From JBBSAT01 sp044223665 (GTDB lineage: Bacteria > Myxococcota_A > Polyangia > Polyangiales > Sandaracinaceae): DNA of 64,000 nt. The notes beneath the pieces were generated by a model that saw nothing but the letters and a program-made list of their open reading frames with translations, ran no database searches and was not told the DNA's origin. Positions 8,615 through 15,826 of this stretch are shown piece after piece (position 1 is the stretch's first letter; each line of letters opens with the position of its first letter). Location: contig JBGALT010000022.1 in assembly GCA_044223665.1 (NCBI GenBank), forward strand, positions 5,804 through 69,803. Reading direction: 5' to 3'. The translations under genes were made by a program, and so were the position numbers.

Positions 8615-9361
8615 ATGAACCTGCCCACGCAGCGCGAGCGCGACCTCTTCACGATGCTCTGCGTCGCCTTCTGGATCGCGGGCGCGACCCTCCTCGCGGC
8701 CTGCACGCTGAGCGGCTGCGGCGAAGTGCAGCACATCCGTTCGCACACGGCGCGTCATCGCGACTACGACCCGGGCGCCTACGAGGAGGAGCCGCACGCG
8801 GTCTCGCAGGGCTCGCTCTGGCGCGACACCTCGCGCGGCCTCTTCGCCGACTTCCGCGCCGCGCACGTGGGGGACCTCGTCACCGTCGTGATCGACGAGA
8901 GCCCCACCGCGACGGGCGATGCGCAGGTGCAGACCGATCGGCAGCAGAGCTACGAGATGGGCGTCGACGGCCTCTTCGGCCTGACGGCGGCGATCGCGCG
9001 CGCCTATCCGGACCTGAACCCGGAGCAGCTCATCGGCCTCGTCAGCCACAACACCTTCCAGGGCGGCGGCAGCACGGCGCGCTCGAGCCGCATCCACGCC
9101 TCGATCGCCGCGCGCGTGCGCCGCGTGCTGCCGAACGGCGACCTCTTCGTCGAGGGGACGAAGGTGCTGATGATCAACGACGAGGAGCTCCACATCTACG
9201 TCTCGGGCGTCGTGCGCCCGGCCGACATCATCGAGGACAACTCGGTCTCGAGCGCGCGCCTGGCCGACGCGGAGATCGAGTTCTCGGGCCGCGGCGGCGT
9301 GACCGACGCGACGCACCCCGGCTGGCTCGCGCAGATCCTCCAGCAAATCGCTCCATTTTGA
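8615..9361 (+). CDS. flgH: Flagellar L-ring lipoprotein FlgH
   Basis: FlgH forms the L ring in the outer membrane. The 248-residue product has an N-terminal hydrophobic stretch with two candidate lipobox cysteines (L-A-A-C near 29 and L-S-G-C near 35), then the family blocks S-L-W-R-D, F-A-D-F-R-A-x-x-V-G-D-L-V-T-V-V-I, the I-A-A-R-V-x-x-V-L-P-N-G-D-L-F-V-E-G segment, and the end G-V-V-R-P-x-D-I with A-E-I-E-F-S-G-x-G. The residues before the lipobox are longer than usual, so the true start could be a few codons downstream. Its presence with FlgI implies a diderm flagellum. Confidence 0.95.
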   Translation: MNLPTQRERDLFTMLCVAFWIAGATLLAACTLSGCGEVQHIRSHTARHRDYDPGAYEEEPHAVSQGSLWRDTSRGLFADFRAAHVGDLVTVVIDESPTATGDAQVQTDRQQSYEMGVDGLFGLTAAIARAYPDLNPEQLIGLVSHNTFQGGGSTARSSRIHASIAARVRRVLPNGDLFVEGTKVLMINDEELHIYVSGVVRPADIIEDNSVSSARLADAEIEFSGRGGVTDATHPGWLAQILQQIAPF

Positions 9362-9443
9362 CGACGCGGCTCCTCGCTCTCCCCCTCCTCGTCCTCGTCC
9401 GTTCCCGGCCGCTCCTGAAGCGAAAAGAAATCGGAGACGCCCC

Positions 9444-10556
9444 ATGAAGCGCTCGCTCACCTTCGTCGTCGTCCTCGCGCTCGCCTCCGCGCTCGCGCTG
9501 CCCTCGTCGGCGTCGGCGTCGCGGATCCTCGAGCTGACGGACGTGGCTGGCGTGCGCGAGAACCAGCTGATCGGCTACGGGCTCGTCGTCGGCCTGGCGA
9601 ACACGGGCGACACCGGCGCCTCGCGCTTCACGCTCCAGAGCGTGGCCGCGATGCTGCGGCGCCTCGGCGCGACGATCGAGCCCTCGATGATCCAGACGCG
9701 CAATGCGGCGGCCGTGATGGTGACCGCGACGCTGCCGCCGGAGGGCAACCCGGGCACGCCCATCGACGTGACCGTGAGCTCGATGGGCAACGCGCGCTCG
9801 CTGATGGGCGGCACACTGCTCCAGACGCCTCTGCTCGGCGCCGACGGAAACGTCTACGCGGTCGCCCAGGGCGCCGTGATGGTCGGCGGCTTCGGCGCGA
9901 CCGGCGCGAGCGGCACGTCCACGGTCGTCAATCACCTCACCGCCGGCCGCGTGCCGAGCGGCGGCATCATCGAGCGCCGCGCGCCGGGGAGCACGTTCTC
10001 CACGGACGGCCCGATCCTCCTCACGCTGCGCGATCCCTCGTTCGTGACGGCGCGCCGCATCGCGACGGCGATCGAGGCCTCGATCGGGGCGGGCAGCGCC
10101 GAGGCGGTCGACGCCTCCTCCGTCGCGATCACGGTGCCCGACCAGTTCGCCGGCGATCGCGTGGGCCTGCTGGCGCAGGTGCAGCTGCTCGAGGTCGAGC
10201 CCGAGGCGTCGGCGCGCGTCGTGATCGACGAGCGGACCGGCACCGTCGTGATCGGCTCCGCGGTGCGCCTGCGCGAGGCCGCGGTCGCGCACGGTGGGCT
10301 CACCGTGGAGATCGAGGAGTCGACCGCGGTCAGCCAGCCGATGCCCTTCGGCGGCGGCACGACGGTGGCGGCGCCCGAGTCGCAGGTCGGCATGGAGGAG
10401 CAGATGGGCGACCTCCACTACGTCGCGCAGTCGGCGGACCTGCACGACGTCGTGATGGTGATGAACGCCCTCGGCGCCTCGCCGCGCGACCTGATCACGA
10501 TCTTCCAGGCCCTGCACACCGCCGGCGCCCTCGACGCCGAGATCGAAACACAGTGA
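9444..10556 (+). CDS. flgI: Flagellar P-ring protein FlgI
   Basis: FlgI forms the periplasmic P ring. The 370-residue product is full length, with a signal peptide (about 1-22, ending S-A-S-A-S), the N-terminal D-V-A-G-V-R-E-N-Q-L-I-G-Y-G-L-V-V-G-L-x-x-T-G-D block, the L-x-x-T-P-L-x-G-A-D-G-x-x-Y-A-V-A-Q-G motif, and the C-terminal N-A-L-G-A-S-P-R-D-L-I-T-I-F-Q-A-L region. A GGAGA ribosome binding site lies about eight bases before the ATG. Its TGA (10554-10556) is also the first base of the dispersed repeat that fills the gap to the next gene. Confidence 0.97.
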   Translation: MKRSLTFVVVLALASALALPSSASASRILELTDVAGVRENQLIGYGLVVGLANTGDTGASRFTLQSVAAMLRRLGATIEPSMIQTRNAAAVMVTATLPPEGNPGTPIDVTVSSMGNARSLMGGTLLQTPLLGADGNVYAVAQGAVMVGGFGATGASGTSTVVNHLTAGRVPSGGIIERRAPGSTFSTDGPILLTLRDPSFVTARRIATAIEASIGAGSAEAVDASSVAITVPDQFAGDRVGLLAQVQLLEVEPEASARVVIDERTGTVVIGSAVRLREAAVAHGGLTVEIEESTAVSQPMPFGGGTTVAAPESQVGMEEQMGDLHYVAQSADLHDVVMVMNALGASPRDLITIFQALHTAGALDAEIETQ

Positions 10557-10730
10557 ATCGGCGCGCCCACTCCGGCCCCTCCCGTCCGCGGGCTACGGAT
10601 CGGCTCGCCCGCTCCGGGCCCTCCCGTCCGCGGGCTACGCCCGCTCCCGTACGGGACCTCCGGGGCGAGCACTCTTTGCCCCGGGCTACGCCCGCTCCCG
10701 TCCGGGTCCTGCGGGGCGAGCACTCGAGGC
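10554..10730 (+). repeat. Dispersed repeat, about two and a half degenerate copies
   Basis: Successive partial units with the pattern TGATCGGCTCGCCCGCTCC...TCCCGTCCGCGGGC...CCGCTCCCGTxCGGG...CCGGGGCGAGCACTC fill the gap between flgI and the next gene. Units begin at about 10554 (sharing the flgI stop), 10597 and 10680 (3' part only). The same element, inverted, occurs at 37957-38037 inside the kinase gene and at 57630-57690 at a gene end. It contains internal complementarity (CCGCGG, CCGCTCCCG/CGGGAGCGG). A mobile or gene-converting non-coding element is the likely explanation. Confidence 0.85.
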
Positions 10731-10734
10731 GTCA

Positions 10735-11853
10735 GTGACGTTCCCGGGCGCGATCGATCCCTCCGTCGCGGGCGCTGCGCGCTCGCTCGAGGTCGATCGC
10801 TCGGCCGGAGCACGCGAGGCCGCGCAGCGCTTCGAGGGCCTCTTCCTCGAGCAGCTCGTCTCGGTGATGCGCCAGAGCGCCTCGATGTTCGAGGGCACGG
10901 GCGGCGAGATGTATGCGCAGATGTTCGACCAGAACATGGGCGATGCGCTCGCGCGCTCGGGCGGCGTCGGCCTCGCCGACGTGCTCGCGCGCGCGATGGG
11001 CGCCGATCCCGCGCCGACGCACCTGCCGATCGCGCCGCTCGGGCCGAGCTCGTTCACGCACTCGGTCGCGCCCTCGCTCGCCTCGGTGCTGATGGATCGC
11101 CCGGCCTCGGGGACGCCGCTCGACGGAGCGACGGGCGCGCTGCAGCAGGCCGCCGACGCGATGCTCCCCGACTCCGGCGTGGCCCTGCAGTGGTCACGCG
11201 AGGGGACGCTCACGACGGCCGATCTCGCGAGCACGTTCAGCACGGGCGAGCCGGGCAGCGAGGCGGCCTTCGCGGTGCGCGATGCCCGCGGCTTCGCCGG
11301 CTACTACAAGTGCAACCTCTTCGCGATGGAGCTCGCCCGTCGCGCGGGCTTCGAGGTCCCCGTCGCCTCCCGCCCCCGCGGGTACGGCTACCCGGGCCCC
11401 GATGCAGTCACGGCGGACGCCGCCGACGGCGAGCTCCGCGCGAGCTGGGGTCAGGTGGTCACGGGTGCGCGCGCCGAGCAGATCGACTCGGCCATCGTCG
11501 AGGGGCGCGGCGCGTTCCTGCTGACGAGCGCCGGACACGACGGCCATCACGGCCACATGGGCATCGTCGAACGCGTCCACTCGATCGATTACGACGCCGA
11601 AGGTCGCGTGGCCCGGATCGTGTTTGATGGCTGGGAGGCGAGGTCGTCGGGAGCCATGCATCTGACACAGCGAACCTGGAGCACCTATGGTCACGGGAGC
11701 GTCGAGGGCGGCCGCAGCGGCCTCGATCGCATCGAGATCATTCAGCTTCGTCGCCCCGAGGCGGGTCAGCGCGAGGAGCAGCCTCTGCACGGAAGCGCCC
11801 CCGCGTCGGTCCTCGACCGCCCCGCTGCACCGTCCTCGACGTCAGAGCGCTGA
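10735..11853 (+). CDS. FlgJ-like rod-binding protein with a papain-like (NlpC/P60- or CHAP-like) C-terminus
   Basis: The 372-residue product starts (about 25-90) with the rod-binding domain found in FlgJ: A-A-Q-R-F-E-G-L-F-L-E-Q-L-V-S-V-M-R, then G-G-E-M-Y-A-Q-M-F-D-Q and ending in a DxLAR-like helix. In gammaproteobacterial FlgJ this is followed by a GH73 glucosaminidase, which is not seen. Instead residues 180-305 show a Cys (C193 in Y-Y-K-C-N-L-F-A-M-E-L-A-R-R) and a His-rich strand (H268-H274, H-H-G-H-M-G-I-V-E-R-V), the pattern of papain-fold peptidoglycan peptidases. The inferred role is rod capping plus opening of peptidoglycan for the rod. The last 30 residues are Pro/Ser-rich. GTG start directly after the repeat array. 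The domain call for the C-terminus is by motif only. Confidence 0.75.
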   Translation: MTFPGAIDPSVAGAARSLEVDRSAGAREAAQRFEGLFLEQLVSVMRQSASMFEGTGGEMYAQMFDQNMGDALARSGGVGLADVLARAMGADPAPTHLPIAPLGPSSFTHSVAPSLASVLMDRPASGTPLDGATGALQQAADAMLPDSGVALQWSREGTLTTADLASTFSTGEPGSEAAFAVRDARGFAGYYKCNLFAMELARRAGFEVPVASRPRGYGYPGPDAVTADAADGELRASWGQVVTGARAEQIDSAIVEGRGAFLLTSAGHDGHHGHMGIVERVHSIDYDAEGRVARIVFDGWEARSSGAMHLTQRTWSTYGHGSVEGGRSGLDRIEIIQLRRPEAGQREEQPLHGSAPASVLDRPAAPSSTSER

Positions 11854-11921
11854 CCCGACGTCAACGAATTGTCTCAAGCCGTGATCCCCCCCGTACGAAA
11901 CCTAGCTCGGAGCCACACGCC

Positions 11922-12191
11922 ATGAAGATCAACCACAACTCTCCGCAGCCCGCGATCAGCCGCATCCAGTCCGACCGCGCCGGCAAGGCGGGCGACAAGA
12001 AGGCGGCGCACGCGCACTCGACGGCGACGTCGGTGCAGGTGTCGGACACGAGCAAGAAGCTCGCGGCCGCCCGCGCGCCCGAGGTGCCGGACGAGGCCCG
12101 CATCGAGCGCCTGCGGGGCCTGGTGCAGTCCGGCAAGCTCCACGTCGACGCCGGTGCGATCGCCGACGCGATGCTCCGCGAGGAGCGGTGA
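11922..12191 (+). CDS. flgM: Anti-sigma-28 factor FlgM
   Basis: FlgM holds FliA inactive until the hook is finished and is then exported. The 89-residue product has the family form: an unstructured, basic N-terminus (M-K-I-N, Q-P-A-I-S-R-I), a central V-Q-V-S-D-T-S-K-K-L-A block, and the C-terminal sigma-binding helices (E-A-R-I-E-R-L-R-G-L-V-Q-S-G-K-L-H-V-D, I-A-D-A-M-L-R-E). It is followed by flgN with stop-start overlap, as in many flagellar loci, and is paired with fliA in the same cluster. Confidence 0.92.
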   Translation: MKINHNSPQPAISRIQSDRAGKAGDKKAAHAHSTATSVQVSDTSKKLAAARAPEVPDEARIERLRGLVQSGKLHVDAGAIADAMLREER

Positions 12192-12496
12192 GCGCCCTCG
12201 TCCGCTTCTCTTCGCTGCTCGACGCGGAACGTGCGGCGGCCCTCGCGGCCGACGTCGACGCGCTCGCCGAGCTGCAGGCCCAGAAGCGCGAGGCGTTCCG
12301 TGATCTCGAGGCCGAGCGTCCGAGCGAGGACGCGCAGGCCCTCATCGTGCGCAAGGCCCGCGCGAACGTCGGCCTCTTGCGCCAGCTCGCCGAGCTCCAT
12401 CACGCGCTCCTCACCGGCGAGGCGCGGGGTGCCGTCACCTACGGTCCCGACGGGACGACCCAGCTCTCGAGCACGCTCTCCCTTCGTCGTCTCTGA
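12188..12496 (+). CDS. flgN: Flagellar export chaperone FlgN (for FlgK/FlgL)
   Basis: FlgN binds the hook-filament junction proteins before export. The 102-residue, largely helical product has the FlgN layout: an N-terminal helix (L-L-D-A-E-R-A-A-A-L-A-A-D-V-D-A-L-A-E-L-Q-A) then a Q-K-R-E-A-F segment and a second long helix (R-K-A-R-A-N-V-G-L-L-R-Q-L). Sequence alone would be weak; placement directly between flgM and flgK, with a GTGA overlap and a GAGGAG ribosome site inside flgM, makes the call likely. Confidence 0.8.
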   Translation: MSALVRFSSLLDAERAAALAADVDALAELQAQKREAFRDLEAERPSEDAQALIVRKARANVGLLRQLAELHHALLTGEARGAVTYGPDGTTQLSSTLSLRRL

Positions 12497-12614
12497 CCTC
12501 CCTCGCGCCGGCATCGATCGTGCCGACGCTCCCCCGAAGTCTCGGCAAATCCCGATCCCGACTTGAGCCCTCTCGATCTCGAATCGATCTCGACGCTTCC
12601 CCGGTCCCGTCACG

Positions 12615-12623
12615 AAAGGAGGT
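12615..12623 (+). promoter_or_regulatory. Perfect Shine-Dalgarno for flgK
   Basis: AAAGGAGGT is fully complementary to the 16S 3' end and sits five bases before the GTG at 12629. It fixes the flgK start and suggests strong translation of this export substrate. The 110 bases before it show no readable sigma-28 promoter. Confidence 0.85.
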
Positions 12624-12628
12624 AGCCC

Positions 12629-14011
12629 GTGTCGCTCTTCTCGATTCTCGGCGTCGGAGCTTCCGGTCTCCGTGCAGCGACGGTCGGCGTGAACGTCGTC
12701 TCGCAGAACGCGACGAACGCGGCGACGCCCGGCTACACGCGGCGCGAGGTGCTGCAGAGCCCGCTCCCCGGACCGCCGATCGGTGGCAATGGCGTCGAGG
12801 CGTCGGGGCCCGCGCGCACGATCGATCGCTTCGTCGAGCGGCGCCTGCTCGGCGCGACCGCCGCTCACGCGGAAGCCGATGCGCGCGTGGGCGCCCTCGG
12901 TGCGCTCGACGCCACGTTCTCCGAGGACGGTGGGCTCGGCAGCGCGCTCGACGCCTTCCAGTCGGCGATCCAGGCGCTCTCGTCGGCGCCCGCCGACGGA
13001 CCGACACGCTCGCAGGTGCTCGCCTCGGCCGACGCGCTCTCCACCGCGTTCCAGCGGGCGTCGAGCAACCTGACGCAGGCGGTGAGCGACGCCGATGGCC
13101 ACGTGGGCGACGCGGTCGGCACGGCGAACGGCCTCGTCGCGCAGCTCGACTCGCTCCAGCAGCAGATCAAGAAGAGCGAGCTCGGCGGCGTCGAAGCGAG
13201 CGATCTGCGCGACACCTTCGACGAGCGCCTGCGCGAGCTCGCCAAGCTCGTGCCGGTGAAGGTCGTCGAGAGCGCGAAGGGCGTGAGCGTCATGCTCGAG
13301 GGCGGCATCGGCCTCGTCGCGGCCGAGGGCGGCCACGCGACGCTCGCGTCCCGTGTCGGCCCTGGAGGGCTGCGCCAGATCACCGCGACGGCCGGCGGCC
13401 AGACGCTCGAGGTGACGAGCAAGATCACCGGCGGCTCGATCGGCGGCTATCTGGCCGCGCGCGATCGCATCCTGCCCACGGCCCAGGCGCAGCTCGATCA
13501 GCTCGCCTCGGACGTCGCCACCGCCTACTCGGCGGCCCACGCGGCGGGCGCCGGGCTCGACGGCGTGACCGGGCGCCAGCTCTTCACGGTTCCGGCGACG
13601 GTGGCCGGCGCGGCGGGCGCGTTCTCGGTGTCGATCGACGTGGCGGGCTATCCCGATCGCATCGCGGCTGCCTCCGACCCTTCGCTCCCCCAGGGCGACA
13701 ACCGCAACGCGCTCGCGCTCGACGCGCTCGCGACGCGGACGGTCGCGAGCGGAGGCACGCGCACGCCGGGTGATGCGCTCTCGGATCTGGTCGCGACCTC
13801 GGGCGAGGCCGTGCAGACGGCGCAGCGCGACGCAGAGGTCCTCGGCGCCGCCAAGAGCCAGGCGAGCGCGCTGCGCTCCGCGGTCTCGGGCGTCAGCAGC
13901 GACGACGAGATGGTGGCGCTCACGCAGTACCAGCGGGCCTACCAGGCGAGCCTCAAGGTGGTGCAGGCCGCCGACGACATGCTCCAGGACCTGATCGCCA
14001 TGAAGAGGTGA
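12629..14011 (+). CDS. flgK: Hook-associated protein 1, FlgK
   Basis: FlgK is the first hook-filament junction protein. The 460-residue product has the N-terminal rod-type region (V-S-Q-N-A-T-N-A-A-T-P-G-Y-T-R-R), a long coiled-coil-prone section (about 140-230), a reduced middle domain and the C-terminal helix with E-M-V-A-L-T-Q-Y-Q-R-A-Y-Q-A-S. At 460 residues it is shorter than the Salmonella protein (about 550), as in many non-enteric species, because the middle is compact. The start is GTG 12629, set by a perfect ribosome site. Confidence 0.95.
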   Translation: MSLFSILGVGASGLRAATVGVNVVSQNATNAATPGYTRREVLQSPLPGPPIGGNGVEASGPARTIDRFVERRLLGATAAHAEADARVGALGALDATFSEDGGLGSALDAFQSAIQALSSAPADGPTRSQVLASADALSTAFQRASSNLTQAVSDADGHVGDAVGTANGLVAQLDSLQQQIKKSELGGVEASDLRDTFDERLRELAKLVPVKVVESAKGVSVMLEGGIGLVAAEGGHATLASRVGPGGLRQITATAGGQTLEVTSKITGGSIGGYLAARDRILPTAQAQLDQLASDVATAYSAAHAAGAGLDGVTGRQLFTVPATVAGAAGAFSVSIDVAGYPDRIAAASDPSLPQGDNRNALALDALATRTVASGGTRTPGDALSDLVATSGEAVQTAQRDAEVLGAAKSQASALRSAVSGVSSDDEMVALTQYQRAYQASLKVVQAADDMLQDLIAMKR

Positions 14012-14063
14012 AGCCAGCGTCCAATTCGGACGATGGAGATCTCGACGGAAGAAGAAGCAGAAG

Positions 14064-14942
14064 ATGCGCGTCACCGACTCGATGATCACGGAGCTGGCTC
14101 GCTCGAGCGTCGCGGACGCCCGAGACCGGGCGCTCTCCGCGCAGCGCGTCGCTTCGACGGGTGTCCGCGTCGAGAAGCCGTCCGACGACCCGACGGCCGC
14201 GGCGATCGGGCGCCGCAAGACGGCCGAGCAGGCGCGTGTCGCCGGCATGGTGCAGGCCGCCACCCGCGGCAAGAGCACGCTCGACTCGGTCGACGACGGC
14301 CTCTCGCACGTCGACGAGCTGCTCGCCCGCGTGCAAGAGCTCGCGGTCCAGGCCGCGAACGACACCGCATCGGCGCAGGACCGCGCCTCGCTCGCGCCCG
14401 AGGTGAGGGCGCTCCGCGAGCAGATCCTCGCGGTCGCCAACACGCGCATCGACGGCAAGTACGTGATGGGCGGGATGCGGCAGGACGAAGCGCCCTTCGA
14501 TCCGAGTGGCGCGTTCGTCGGCGATCGTACGGTGCCGGCGCTCGAGGTCGCGCCCGGCGTGCGCGCGCCGATCTCGGTCGCCGCGGGCGACGTCTTCGCG
14601 CCGGCGAGTGGCCTCGACGTGCTGGGCGCCCTCGATCGGCTGGCGACCGCGCTCGGCGGCAACGACCTCGTCGGTATCCGCACCGGAATCGACGACATGA
14701 CGACGGCCACCGCGCAGGTCTCTGCGGCACGCGGCACGCTCGGCGTGTCGCAGAGCACGATGACGATGGCGGTCTCGCTCGGCGAGATCATGAAGACCCG
14801 CATCGCCGAGGTCCACGCGAACGCGGTCGAGGCCGACGCCTACGACGCGATCTCCGCGCTCACCACCACGCAGACCGCGCTCCAGCAGGCGGTCTCCATC
14901 GCGAGCCGCCTGCCCTTGCCGGGCCTCGCACAGAAGGGCTGA
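14064..14942 (+). CDS. flgL: Hook-associated protein 3, FlgL
   Basis: FlgL is the second junction protein and is related to flagellin. The 292-residue product carries the flagellin-like N-terminal helix pattern (M-R-V-T-D-S-M, A-S-T-G-V-R-V-E-K-P-S-D-D-P), the V-Q-E-L-A-V-Q-A-A-N-D-T block and a C-terminal helical region (E-A-D-A-Y-D-A-I-S-A-L-T-T-T-Q-T-A-L-Q). The D0/D1 arms are present with a small middle domain. It follows flgK by 52 bases and is followed by csrA-fliW, a common gene order. Confidence 0.93.
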   Translation: MRVTDSMITELARSSVADARDRALSAQRVASTGVRVEKPSDDPTAAAIGRRKTAEQARVAGMVQAATRGKSTLDSVDDGLSHVDELLARVQELAVQAANDTASAQDRASLAPEVRALREQILAVANTRIDGKYVMGGMRQDEAPFDPSGAFVGDRTVPALEVAPGVRAPISVAAGDVFAPASGLDVLGALDRLATALGGNDLVGIRTGIDDMTTATAQVSAARGTLGVSQSTMTMAVSLGEIMKTRIAEVHANAVEADAYDAISALTTTQTALQQAVSIASRLPLPGLAQKG

Positions 14943-14947
14943 CGACC

Positions 14948-15559
14948 GTGCTCACGCTGACCAGACGCGAAGGAGAGCGCATCGCCATCGGTGCCGACGT
15001 CGAGATCACGATCGTCGACATCGGGCGCGGCAAGGTGCGCGTGGGAATCCGCGCGCCGCGACACCTCGCCATCGTGCGCTCCGAGGTGCTCGCGCGCATC
15101 GAGGAAGAGAACCGTCGCGCCGCGGCCGAGCTCGCGCCGCACTCCGAGGAGAGCAACGAGGGCGTGATCGCCTTCCCCGCGGGTCTACCCGGCCTGCGCG
15201 AGCACCAGCGCTTCGTGCTCACCGAGGTGCCCGGCTACCCGGCGATGCGATCGCTCGTCTCGCTCCACGACTCGCTCGTGCGGCTCGTGGTCGTGGAGGC
15301 GACGCTCATCGACCCCGGCTATCCCGTGGAGCTCGCGCGGACGCAGGCGAAGATGGGCGACGAGGAGGTCGCGGTCGCGGTCGTGGTGACGCTGCCGCGA
15401 GACGGCCGCCCGCCGACGGTGAACCTGCTCGCTCCGATCGTCATCGGCCTGCGCTCGCTGCGCGGCGAGCAGGTCATCCTCGACGGCTCGGGCTTCTCGG
15501 CCCGCGAGGAGCTCTCGATCACCGGCACGAGCGAGGCCCCGGCCGCGCCGCCTCCTTGA
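14948..15559 (+). CDS. CsrA-FliW fusion protein
   Basis: One 203-residue frame encodes both partners of the flagellin translation switch. Residues 1-62 are CsrA, with L4, R6, G33 and R44 of the RNA-binding surface present (starts V-L-T-L-T-R-R-E-G-E-R; A-P-R-H-L-A-I-V-R-S-E). After a short Ala/Glu linker, residues about 72-190 are FliW (F-P-A-G-L-P-G-L-x-x-x-x-R-F-V-L; N-L-L-A-P-I-V-I; ending G-S-G-F-S-A). CsrA represses flagellin mRNA, and FliW sequesters CsrA when flagellin is low and is itself titrated by flagellin. They are usually separate adjacent genes. No stop or start is visible at the junction. GTG start is five bases after flgL. Fusion would make the antagonist intramolecular. Confidence 0.93.
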   Translation: MLTLTRREGERIAIGADVEITIVDIGRGKVRVGIRAPRHLAIVRSEVLARIEEENRRAAAELAPHSEESNEGVIAFPAGLPGLREHQRFVLTEVPGYPAMRSLVSLHDSLVRLVVVEATLIDPGYPVELARTQAKMGDEEVAVAVVVTLPRDGRPPTVNLLAPIVIGLRSLRGEQVILDGSGFSAREELSITGTSEAPAAPPP

Positions 15560-15631
15560 CGTGCCCTCGCGGCACGGGCGTGCGGGCCCCAGTGGCACGA
15601 GCCCTCGGATCGATGGTAAGAGGCGCTCGTC

Positions 15632-15721
15632 ATGACGTTCACCATCGTCTACGTCGCCCTCGCGATCCTGATCCCCGCCATCACGTACGGGGTCTGCGAG
15701 TTCGCGAACCGCGGTCGCTGA
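15632..15721 (+). CDS. Possible 29-residue membrane peptide
   Basis: A short ATG frame in the 267-base gap after csrA-fliW. It encodes M-T-F-T followed by a hydrophobic run (about residues 5-20, V-Y-V-A-L-A-I-L-I-P-A-I) and a polar tail ending F-A-N-R-G-R. This fits a single-helix membrane peptide, but chance cannot be excluded. A weak GGTAAGAGG lies 10-18 bases upstream. No homology is known to me. Confidence 0.3.
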   Translation: MTFTIVYVALAILIPAITYGVCEFANRGR

Positions 15722-15826
15722 GCCGCTCGCGGCTCGCGCTCCACTCGCAACTCGGTCCGAGCGAGCGCGGGAGGGCTCGCGCCCCGCGGACGGGCCGCGG
15801 CGCTCGATCTCGCGGTCGCCGAGCGC

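Noticed and set aside
3430..14064. Search for sigma-54 and sigma-28 promoters in the flagellar locus
   Set aside because: No sequence good enough to report; matches were too weak to separate from background.
11861..14803. Long antisense frame (980 codons) opposite flgM-flgN-flgK-flgL
   Set aside because: Arg/Ala/Ser-rich translation without domain features; it mirrors the codon bias of the clear flagellar genes on the other strand.
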